From: an uncultured Lachnospiraceae bacterium
GTDB taxonomy: Bacteria > Bacillota > Clostridia > Lachnospirales > Lachnospiraceae
Assembly (NCBI GenBank): GCA_945643825.1
Contig: CALZEZ010000008.1
Coordinates: 1 to 15,051 of the forward strand
Length of the DNA: 15,051 nt
Direction: 5' to 3'
The notes below the pieces were generated by a model, which saw nothing but the letters and a program-made list of their open reading frames with translations, ran no database searches and had not been told where the DNA came from. The translations under genes were made by a program, and so were the position numbers. Below, in pieces: positions 1-6,759 of this stretch. The stretch's first letter is position 1; each line of letters begins with the position of its first letter.

Positions 1-70
1 TTTCCGTTTCGCCGGCAAAGATCCTGTCGCTTCGAAAACGGCTTAGAGAACTGTAAGAGGAGGATGATCC
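1..70 (+). other. Left edge: probable 3' end of an upstream gene and the tcdA ribosome binding site
   Basis: Two frames enter from the left edge without a stop. One ends with TAG at 44-46 (tail FRFAGKDPVASKTA) and the other with TAA at 54-56 (tail SVSPAKILSLRKRLREL). Either could be the C-terminus of an upstream gene; too little is visible to choose or to name it. GAGGAGG at 57-63, seven bases before the ATG at 71, is a strong Shine-Dalgarno site. No promoter is visible, so tcdA is probably co-transcribed with whatever lies to the left. Confidence 0.3.
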
Positions 71-775
71 ATGCCTAACCCTTTTTCCAGAACAGCTCTT
101 CTTATCGGAGAAGATCAGATAGAAAACCTGAAAACCAGACGTATCGCTGTGTTTGGCGTCGGCGGAGTTGGAGGCTATGTGGTGGAGGCACTTGCCCGCA
201 CCGGCATCGGTCACCTTGTGCTGATTGACAACGACACCGTATCGCTTACGAACCTGAACAGACAGATTATCGCACTGCACAGTACCATCGGGAAATATAA
301 GGTGGATGTGATGCGTGAGCGCGCACTCGACATTAATCCGGAACTGGAGGTCACTGTGCATCGCTGCTTTTTTCTTCCGGAGAACAGTGCAGAATTTGAT
401 TTTTCTTCCTACGATTATGTCGTGGATGCCGTTGACACAGTGACCGCCAAGCTTCAGATCATCGAGATGGCGAAGGCGGTAAATGTCCCTGTGATCAGCT
501 GCATGGGAGCAGGCAACAAGCTTGATCCCACTGCCTTTGTCGTGACAGATATTGCAAATACGAAGATCTGCCCTCTGGCCAGAGTCATGCGAAGAGAGCT
601 GAAAAAAAGAGGAATCGATCACTGTAAGGTTGTCTATTCCACGGAGCCTCCCATCACGCCTGCGCCGAGTGAGGAGGAAACAAATAAAAGAGCCACCCCG
701 GGCAGTGTTGCTTTTGTGCCCTCGGTGGCCGGATTGATTGCTGCCGGTGCAGTAATCGAAGATTTACTCGGGTAG
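71..775 (+). CDS. tcdA: tRNA threonylcarbamoyladenosine dehydratase TcdA (ThiF/MoeB/HesA E1-like family)
   Basis: TcdA uses ATP to dehydrate N6-threonylcarbamoyladenosine at position 37 of ANN-decoding tRNAs to its cyclic form (ct6A). The 234-residue protein begins with a Rossmann nucleotide-binding fold. VFGVGGVGG at 27-35 is the glycine-rich loop, LIDNDTV at 51-57 is the acidic adenylate/Mg site, and NLNRQI at 61-66 carries the family's conserved Arg. DAVDTVTAK at 119-127 and the C-terminal RVMRREL and PGSVAFVPSVAG segments are typical of TcdA rather than MoeB or ThiF, which usually carry extra zinc cysteines. It is slightly shorter than E. coli TcdA, as is usual in Firmicutes. The ATG at 71 is supported by GAGGAGG at 57-63. 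The stop lies 12 nt inside the end of the convergent surface-protein gene. The alternative is another E1-like adenylyltransferase, which I consider less likely. Confidence 0.9.
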   Translation: MPNPFSRTALLIGEDQIENLKTRRIAVFGVGGVGGYVVEALARTGIGHLVLIDNDTVSLTNLNRQIIALHSTIGKYKVDVMRERALDINPELEVTVHRCFFLPENSAEFDFSSYDYVVDAVDTVTAKLQIIEMAKAVNVPVISCMGAGNKLDPTAFVVTDIANTKICPLARVMRRELKKRGIDHCKVVYSTEPPITPAPSEEETNKRATPGSVAFVPSVAGLIAAGAVIEDLLG

Positions 776-3700
776 CGGAGCGTTCTTTTGTTGCTTTCGC
801 GCCCGTTTCTTTTTGATAAGTCGGATCAAAAGGATGCAGATAAGCAAGGCACCGCCGGCACACCCACCGATTATCCATTTCGTGTAATCCTTTTCGGGAA
901 CCGCGACACAGAAGATGCCGTGATCTCCGGTCAAGGTAGTCTGGACATATTGTCCTCTGACTTTACTTTCACATATTTTCCACGTACCGTCTGCATATTC
1001 GTAGACGATCACATCGGCATAAGGACAAAACAGACGAAGCCTTGTGGAATCCTCTGCCCCAAGCTCGCTTCCCTCTAACGAAACCTCATAGATACAGAAA
1101 TCTCTGCTCGCTGGGGGTGCGGGTGAGAAGTTGTCCTGCTTCGTGACGTGAAGCCTTGTGCTTTGCGTGAAGACTTGTTCTACCAGGGCGTAGGGCTTTT
1201 CTTCCATATGCTCCCCGGTGTCGGCAACGACTGGGACATTCTCCACATACTTTACGGTAAGCACACGATTCCCTGTCATCAGACTGCCGGACATATCCGG
1301 CCATACACCATAGAATCCCTCCTTTTCTGGAATATCCGGATAGCTTAGATTTGCCAGACTGTCTCCGTAATGTAGTTCCATAGAACCGAGAATCTTATCC
1401 TCGGTTCGGAAGGTTACCTTCAGATGCCGGAAAGCGGAAGGCAGAGCTTCTACTGTGAGCAGCTCCTCATAGGGCAGAGGCTCCGCAACCCCGCTGTAAT
1501 TTATGCCGTCAATTCCATACAGAGTGTCACTTACAAAATAATTGCCATAGACCTTACGGGCATCGGCATCCGGCTCATAGGAGGAAATCTGACCGGCGAT
1601 TGAGCCGCTTCTTCCGCTGCTCCTTAAGATGTTCGACATACTGTAGCAGTCTGCGATCCGGTCGGCATATCCGGCAATGCCGCCGACCTTGTCACCACCC
1701 TGAACATCACTGATGGCATAACAGCGCTTGATTCCTGAGAGTGCTTCGCCGCAGATCCCTCCGACATAATCACCCTCTGTGCTCTCGACACTGCCGTATC
1801 CCTCGCAGTCCATAAGAAAGCCGGATTTCATAAAGCCGCATATTCCGCCTGCTCCATCCTTTTTGGCTGTGATAAAGCCCTCGTTTGTGCTCGCTTTCAC
1901 GACACACTTTGTCGTATATCGGTTTCCGGCGAGAAAGCTTGTTGTTCCTGCCGCGTTTTCCTCTGGATCCTCCTCGTCAATGGACATGGCACCTGCGATG
2001 CCTCCGACATTGATGTCGCCATTTACAACACCTTTATTGGTGCATTTTGCTACGCAGCCGTCGGTTGCCTCCTCAAGCTCCTGCTCTGAGACATCCTCGT
2101 ACAGGTAGGTGGTATCTGCTTCGCCAAGACCCTCGAGGTGTTCTAACAGGAGGTCGAGCACAAGATTTGCCTGATCATTGACGGCTCTTAAGTCATTCAT
2201 AATCTGATCCGAGTATCCGGCTGCATGATCGGTCAGATTGGAAACACAGGCATTTATTGCTTTAAGCTCATCCCGAAGCTGTATCCGGGTCTGATCGAAG
2301 TCCTCTCCAAGCTTTGAAAAGCGGATGTCCTCCTGTGCGTTCAGGTAATTCACACAGCCCTCCAGAACATCCATGGCATTTTCCAGTGCCTGCAGGACAT
2401 CCTGTGCATTTCCTGTTGCACGCTCCAGATCCTTGTTCGCATCGCCTGTGGCATCTGCGAACAGAGGAGCGTAGATGGCAAGCAGAGTACTAAGAGACGA
2501 AGCTATGGAGGACCTGGTGTTTGACATATCCCCGAGAGTCTCAAGAAGACCGGGGAGCTTTGCTCGAAGCGCCTCCTCCATTTGGGCATAGCTTAGGGAC
2601 GAATTCTCCAGAATGGAAGAGAGCTCATCAAGCTGCTCCTCTAAAACCTGACTTCTTTCCTCCAGCTTTTCGGCATCCTCGGAGAGGCTGGAAAGAGCGT
2701 CGTCTACACGCTCCTGATCCCCGGAAGAAAGCCGATTGGACAGTGCCAGATCATTTCCAATCTGCCGGATTGAGGCAGTTAACGCTTTTATGGAATTTTC
2801 GGCCTCATCGGTATCATTAAAAAATGCGGGAAGGCGATCCATGACATATTCTATGCGAATCATGATCTGATCAGCACTCTCGAGATTCCGATCCGCAAAA
2901 TCCGTCAGCGATTCTGCCAGCTTATCGCCGGTATCCAAGGTGTCATCGCAGTATTTCTGAAGCACATCTAGATCGGAGTGGATGGTCTGACCGCTTGCCT
3001 GGATATCATTGATTGTCGTGTTGATCATATCATGGAGCTTATCGACCTCTGCACGGAGAGAATCCCGTTCATTTAACTCCACATAGGGCTCCATCTGCCC
3101 GACGATACCACCGACATCCTTTCGCCCGTTGATACCGCCGAAATTTGTGCTTTGCTCAACGATTCCGCACTGTCTCCCGACGATACCACCGATATTGTAT
3201 CCGGTGTGCTCATAGCCGATGTGTCCGTAATTGATACAGCTTGCAATATAGCCGTTGCTGTAGCCCGCGATGCCGCCGGTGTCCACACCGCTGTATAGCA
3301 TGACTTTGGAATCATTCGTCTGCATAGTTGTGAGAAGCTCCGGCCTTTGCTCGTCATCCTCTACAACCCAGCTGGTATCATCGTTCACGCCGGCATAGTT
3401 GTAGCACTGATGGAGCTGTCCGTAGTTTTTGCCGACGACTCCTCCGGTGGAATAGGAGCCGGTCACTCTTCCTCTGACAACACAGTTGTAGAGCTGACCA
3501 CAGCTCTCATTGATGCCGACGATACCGCCGGTCAGATTCTTTCCATCCACTGTTCCCTCAAAGGAGCATCTGGACAGAATGCCATAGTTGATACCGACGA
3601 TACCGCCGACGCACTCCTTTTCTCCGGAGGAGGAAATCTGAGCATGTACGTTCAGATTCTGCAGAACCCCGTTCGCCCCTACATAACGAAAGAGACCCGT

Positions 3701-4123
3701 GACATAGCCATCCCCCTCGTAGCAGAAGCCGGATATTGTGTGCTCCTGCCCGTAAAATGTGCCGTTAAATACCGGGATTGGCTCAACGACCTTGTCTGTC
3801 AGATCCAGATCCCGCATCAGATAGACATCCTTATCCATTGACCAGGAGTCCAGACGACAGTTCTTCGAAAGGGCTGCCAGATCCTGCGCCGTGAAGATCT
3901 CAATGCGCTCTCTTGTAGAAGGTGATTCCTCCATCTTATCGATCTTTATCGCATCCGTCGCTGTATCGGTCCACGCCGCGTCGGGTGCTGCCCAACCAAC
4001 AGATGCCGAATCGGCCGCCTGCGCGCGGAGCACTCCTGCGGGTGAGGCGAGAAGAGTCAGACATAGAAAACCCACCAGGGAGGTTCTTTTAAGCCTCTGG
4101 ATTACGTGCTTCTGTGATTGCAT
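764..4123 (-). CDS. Secreted, membrane-anchored surface protein: GLUG beta-repeats split by a long coiled coil
   Basis: No specific function recognised. Numbering is from the ATG at 4123 (1119 residues). Residues 1-36 are a signal peptide (KRTSLVGFLCLTLLAS, cleavage near RAQA). About 120-345 holds five to six degenerate repeats of the form GGIVG-x(6-10)-C-x(4-6)-G-x-V, matching the GLUG motif and probably a beta-solenoid. About 350-680 is Leu/Glu/Asp/Lys-rich heptad-like helix with no GLUG repeat. About 690-850 resumes the repeats (GGIAG, GGICG). A stretch near 905-960 (YGDSL...PDIPEKEGFYGVWPD) resembles the Listeria-Bacteroides/InlB-B type repeat, less surely. WIIGGCAGGALLICILLIRLI near 1083-1103 is a membrane anchor followed by a Lys/Arg-rich tail; there is no LPXTG. 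A GTG at 4132 is also open in frame, but GGGAGGT seven bases before the ATG at 4123 decides the start. The gene overlaps the upstream MMPL gene by 35 nt, suggesting translational coupling and joint function at the cell surface. Confidence 0.88.
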   Translation of the reverse strand: MQSQKHVIQRLKRTSLVGFLCLTLLASPAGVLRAQAADSASVGWAAPDAAWTDTATDAIKIDKMEESPSTRERIEIFTAQDLAALSKNCRLDSWSMDKDVYLMRDLDLTDKVVEPIPVFNGTFYGQEHTISGFCYEGDGYVTGLFRYVGANGVLQNLNVHAQISSSGEKECVGGIVGINYGILSRCSFEGTVDGKNLTGGIVGINESCGQLYNCVVRGRVTGSYSTGGVVGKNYGQLHQCYNYAGVNDDTSWVVEDDEQRPELLTTMQTNDSKVMLYSGVDTGGIAGYSNGYIASCINYGHIGYEHTGYNIGGIVGRQCGIVEQSTNFGGINGRKDVGGIVGQMEPYVELNERDSLRAEVDKLHDMINTTINDIQASGQTIHSDLDVLQKYCDDTLDTGDKLAESLTDFADRNLESADQIMIRIEYVMDRLPAFFNDTDEAENSIKALTASIRQIGNDLALSNRLSSGDQERVDDALSSLSEDAEKLEERSQVLEEQLDELSSILENSSLSYAQMEEALRAKLPGLLETLGDMSNTRSSIASSLSTLLAIYAPLFADATGDANKDLERATGNAQDVLQALENAMDVLEGCVNYLNAQEDIRFSKLGEDFDQTRIQLRDELKAINACVSNLTDHAAGYSDQIMNDLRAVNDQANLVLDLLLEHLEGLGEADTTYLYEDVSEQELEEATDGCVAKCTNKGVVNGDINVGGIAGAMSIDEEDPEENAAGTTSFLAGNRYTTKCVVKASTNEGFITAKKDGAGGICGFMKSGFLMDCEGYGSVESTEGDYVGGICGEALSGIKRCYAISDVQGGDKVGGIAGYADRIADCYSMSNILRSSGRSGSIAGQISSYEPDADARKVYGNYFVSDTLYGIDGINYSGVAEPLPYEELLTVEALPSAFRHLKVTFRTEDKILGSMELHYGDSLANLSYPDIPEKEGFYGVWPDMSGSLMTGNRVLTVKYVENVPVVADTGEHMEEKPYALVEQVFTQSTRLHVTKQDNFSPAPPASRDFCIYEVSLEGSELGAEDSTRLRLFCPYADVIVYEYADGTWKICESKVRGQYVQTTLTGDHGIFCVAVPEKDYTKWIIGGCAGGALLICILLIRLIKKKRARKQQKNAPLPE
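3101..3609 (-). repeat. Dispersed 14-base near-identical repeats encoding the GGIVG core of the GLUG units
   Basis: On the coding (-) strand TCGGYGGTATCGTC recurs at 3101-3114, 3179-3192, 3518-3530 (13 of 14 bases) and 3596-3609, always encoding the V/I-GGIVG core. The DNA identity exceeds that of the protein around it, so the units may have spread by duplication or be kept alike by gene conversion. They lie inside the surface-protein gene. Confidence 0.6.
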
Positions 4124-6584
4124 ATGCCTCACCTCCCTTCAACTGTGTGTCATCTGAAACCGGCTCGATTTTACCCATATTGACGAAGAGATTGGCTTCG
4201 CCTCTTACAAAACCATGGAACTCACCCATGACCGTACCGTTTACCTGCCCCTGCACCAGACCATCCACACGCATCAGACCGGTATTTCGCTCTAGCTTTA
4301 ACGGAATGGATACGGCAAAGGAGGTCTTCTCGATAATTTTTTCTCCGACTAACAGGATCTGGGGCAGAGCGAACATAACCGTGATGATTGAGATGACCGT
4401 TCCACGGCCAAGACACTGCCCGATGCCGCAGATGGCTCCGTCCGAGGACATCTGACCGATCAGGAAACCGGCGATTGTCATCATGGATCCGGAGGTTACG
4501 ATGGTCGGAAAAGCAAAATTCAGCGTCTCAATGATGGCATCGCGCTTCGACATCTTATCCTTAAGCTCCATGAACCGGCCGGAGATAACAATGGCATAAT
4601 CAATATTGGCACCCATCTGGATGGAGCTGACGATTAAGTAGCTCATAAAGAACAGATTATTGTGCTGCAGTGCCGGGAAAGAAAAGTTGATCCAGATAAC
4701 ACCCTGTATCACAACGATTAACAGAACCGGCATGCCTGCTGATTTGAAGGTAAAAAGCAAAACGACCAAAACAGCGAGGATTGACACTACGCTGACGACC
4801 GTATTATCCCGCTGGAAGGTCTTGTAGAGATCATACTGGCTGGTTGATTCACCGGGGAGCAGAATATCCGCAGAAGGATAGTACTCCAGCGCAACCTCGT
4901 GGATCCTGTCAAGAAAGGCAAAGGTCTCATCACCACCCTGCGGCAGATTTATGTAAACTAACATACGACTGTAGTTTTCACCCTGAAGCTGCTTTCTCGC
5001 AATCTCCATTTTCGTGTGTGCATCCTCTAGCGTATCCATCATGTCCGCATCCAGATCCACATACCCCTCCTTCACCTCGTCATACAGAAAACGGATCATA
5101 TCGATGAGCGGAACACTGTAGCTCGAGAAGCCGTTGACTATTTTGGCGTAGTTCTCATCGTCCACGGCATAGGCCATATAGAGAAGCTCGCTCACCTCAT
5201 AGTCAAGCTCCAGAAGCTCGGAGAATTCTCTTGCCGTGAGCTTGTCAGTCAACATATAGCCGTCCATCGCCTCGGTGTTGGCAAGCCCCATGCAATAGTC
5301 GATCTCATCATAGCTCTCTAACTCGGCAAGCATTTTCTTTTCAGTTTCATAGCTTCCTGCCGGAACGATCAGCGCAACCATATTGGAGCTTCCAAAGGAC
5401 TCCTCGATCATTTCATTCACGATCTGCGAGTCCCCCTTGATAGGCGTCTTTATATCCTCGTACCCGTACACATAGGGACATTTACTTGAAACAAACATGC
5501 CGGCAACAATGAGTGCCAGAAAGACCGGCGGGATGAGAAACCTTGTCCTGTAAGCAAACCTCCCGACAAAATTGATTTTCGGAATAAAGCTCTTATGGGT
5601 GGTTTTATCCATTAAGCCGCCAAAGAGCATCAGTAGTCCCGGCATCAGAAGAAAAACGGCGAGCAGACTTAAGATAATAGCACGGATCAGGCAAAGAGCC
5701 ATGTCCCTGCCGATTCCGAACTGCATGAACATCATGGCAATCAGACCACCTACGGTTGTCAGGGAACTTGAGGTGATCTCCGGAATCGCCTTGCTCAAGG
5801 CCACGATATCTGCCTCGCGCACGTCAAGCGTTCGATGCTCCTCCTTGTAACGGTTACAGAAAATGATCGCATAATCGATGGAGAGCGCCAGCTGTAGCAC
5901 AATCGTTACCGAATTGGACACGAAGGAGATTGTTCCCATCATGAAGTTTGTCCCTTTTGTGATAAGTGCCGCCGCCACAAATGTGATTAGGAGAACCGGT
6001 ACCTCCGCCCACGTCTGTGAGGTCAGAAGTAAAATAGAAACGACTACAATAGCGACTAATACGCTGATGACCGACATCTGCTCGGCAATCTCCTCGGCAG
6101 AGGTATCACCCATTGAGGTGGAGGTATAGAAATCATAGCCCTCCAGCGAACTCTCAATCTCATGAAGCGCCTCAAGTGCCCGGTCGTCATCCTCCTCATA
6201 GCCGAAGGTAATCTCGTACAGCGCCGAGAAATTGTTGAAATGACTGGTCGTGTTATCAAAGGAAAGCATGATGACGCTGTCCCTTGCCTCAATTTCATCG
6301 GCAAGCTCCTTTGCCTTATCATAGGTGATGTTTGTCACCATAATCTTCGCTGTGCCATACGTGACAAACTCGTCCTCCATGCGTGTGAGACCCTGTCTTG
6401 TTTCAGTGGTGTCAGGCAGATATGCGGAGATGTCGTTTTCCACCTTTGTCCAGTTCATGGCAATCAGGGAAAAAATGACAGCGATACCGAATAACAGGAA
6501 GAACAGGTTCCGTCTGTCCACGATGAAGGTTGCGAGCTTTACGATAAAGCTGTTGTCATCCTTTTCTTGTGTTTGCTTGGCCAA
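4089..6584 (-). CDS. MMPL/RND-family (HAE3-like) membrane transporter
   Basis: The 831-residue protein has the two-fold MMPL layout. There is one helix near residues 26-43, an extracytoplasmic domain (about 45-168), five helices (about 170-325), a second leading helix near 350-366, a larger extracytoplasmic domain (about 370-590) and five more helices (about 595-750). LSIDYAI at 234-240 and ANIDYAI at 659-665 are the paired Asp-Tyr signatures of the proton-relay helices, so proton-driven export of a lipid, hydrophobic compound or surface polymer is likely; the substrate is unknown. The start is TTG at 6584, with GAGGGG eight bases upstream; the next Met lies after the first helix and would remove it. 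The cytoplasmic tail after residue 755 contains six [V/F]-x-G-x tetrads (773-796), not a usual MMPL element. It is first in the unit and overlaps the surface-protein gene by 35 nt. No TetR regulator, often found beside such genes, is visible. Confidence 0.92.
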   Translation of the reverse strand: MAKQTQEKDDNSFIVKLATFIVDRRNLFFLLFGIAVIFSLIAMNWTKVENDISAYLPDTTETRQGLTRMEDEFVTYGTAKIMVTNITYDKAKELADEIEARDSVIMLSFDNTTSHFNNFSALYEITFGYEEDDDRALEALHEIESSLEGYDFYTSTSMGDTSAEEIAEQMSVISVLVAIVVVSILLLTSQTWAEVPVLLITFVAAALITKGTNFMMGTISFVSNSVTIVLQLALSIDYAIIFCNRYKEEHRTLDVREADIVALSKAIPEITSSSLTTVGGLIAMMFMQFGIGRDMALCLIRAIILSLLAVFLLMPGLLMLFGGLMDKTTHKSFIPKINFVGRFAYRTRFLIPPVFLALIVAGMFVSSKCPYVYGYEDIKTPIKGDSQIVNEMIEESFGSSNMVALIVPAGSYETEKKMLAELESYDEIDYCMGLANTEAMDGYMLTDKLTAREFSELLELDYEVSELLYMAYAVDDENYAKIVNGFSSYSVPLIDMIRFLYDEVKEGYVDLDADMMDTLEDAHTKMEIARKQLQGENYSRMLVYINLPQGGDETFAFLDRIHEVALEYYPSADILLPGESTSQYDLYKTFQRDNTVVSVVSILAVLVVLLFTFKSAGMPVLLIVVIQGVIWINFSFPALQHNNLFFMSYLIVSSIQMGANIDYAIVISGRFMELKDKMSKRDAIIETLNFAFPTIVTSGSMMTIAGFLIGQMSSDGAICGIGQCLGRGTVISIITVMFALPQILLVGEKIIEKTSFAVSIPLKLERNTGLMRVDGLVQGQVNGTVMGEFHGFVRGEANLFVNMGKIEPVSDDTQLKGGEAYAITEARNPEA
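4197..4268 (-). repeat. Six [V/F]-x-G-x tetrapeptide repeats in the MMPL C-terminal tail
   Basis: Residues 773-796 of the transporter have Gly at 775, 779, 783, 787, 791 and 795. Val (Phe once, at 789) lies two residues before each Gly. The strict period of four residues (12 bases) continues after the last membrane helix. Alternating Val/Gly of this kind occurs in bactofilin-like and other small beta-helices, but membership is not established here. Confidence 0.75.
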
Positions 6585-6617
6585 AAAGATCGCCCCTCTC
6601 TTAAAACTTTAAAATCT

Positions 6618-6626
6618 AGTCTATCA
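6618..6626 (-). promoter_or_regulatory. Candidate extended -10 for the MMPL/surface-protein unit
   Basis: The minus strand reads TGATAGACT (TGn extension plus TAGACT, 4 of 6 to consensus), about 34 bases before the TTG start at 6584. That would give a leader of roughly 27 bases. No convincing -35 box is seen at 17-18 bases spacing; the upstream DNA is very AT-rich. Weak call by position and extended -10 only. Confidence 0.3.
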
Positions 6627-6673
6627 CATTTCCATAAGCATAAAACTAAAATTTTTATTAAAAAACTTTGACC

Positions 6674-6730
6674 TATTTTGGACAGCTTGGGGCTTTTTTA
6701 TTTTAGAAATTTGTGATATATTTTAGACAG
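6674..6730 (+). repeat. 12-bp direct repeat, two copies 45 bp apart, upstream of the sugar kinase
   Basis: TATTTTGGACAG at 6674-6685 and TATTTTAGACAG at 6719-6730 match at 11 of 12 bases. The downstream copy overlaps the proposed -10 and start point. The upstream copy lies about 50 bases before the predicted start. The arrangement suggests paired binding sites for a sugar-responsive regulator, but chance in AT-rich DNA cannot be excluded. Confidence 0.5.
6714..6722 (+). promoter_or_regulatory. Candidate extended -10 of the pentose operon promoter
   Basis: TGATATATT is a TGn-extended -10 (TATATT, 5 of 6). It puts the transcript start near 6729, about 31 bases before the kinase ATG. The matching -35 position is a T-run, so the promoter may rely on the extended -10 and the AT-rich DNA upstream, or on an activator. 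TTGACC at 6668-6673 is a possible -35 for a different start, but no good -10 follows it at 17 bases. Confidence 0.45.
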
Positions 6731-6734
6731 TCTA
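6724..6734. promoter_or_regulatory. Perfect 11-bp palindrome (candidate operator) at the predicted pentose-operon start site
   Basis: TAGACAGTCTA is a perfect inverted repeat (TAGAC-A-GTCTA) centred on 6729, where the candidate -10 predicts transcription to start. This is a classic repressor position. A related TAGTCTA lies at 6617-6623, inside the candidate promoter of the divergent unit. It is short for an operator, and no regulator gene is in the window. Confidence 0.4.
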
Positions 6735-6744
6735 CAAATAACAT

Positions 6745-6750
6745 GGAGGG
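6745..6750 (+). promoter_or_regulatory. Ribosome binding site of the sugar kinase gene
   Basis: GGAGGG lies nine bases before the ATG at 6760, which fixes the start of the kinase. Confidence 0.75.
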
Positions 6751-6759
6751 TTATCAAAC

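Noticed and set aside
3347..3841. Open frame of 164 codons on the + strand, opposite the surface-protein gene
   Set aside because: It lies fully antisense to a gene with a clear signal peptide, GLUG repeats and anchor. Its sequence is the reverse image of the repeat codons, and it has no ribosome site or recognisable domain.
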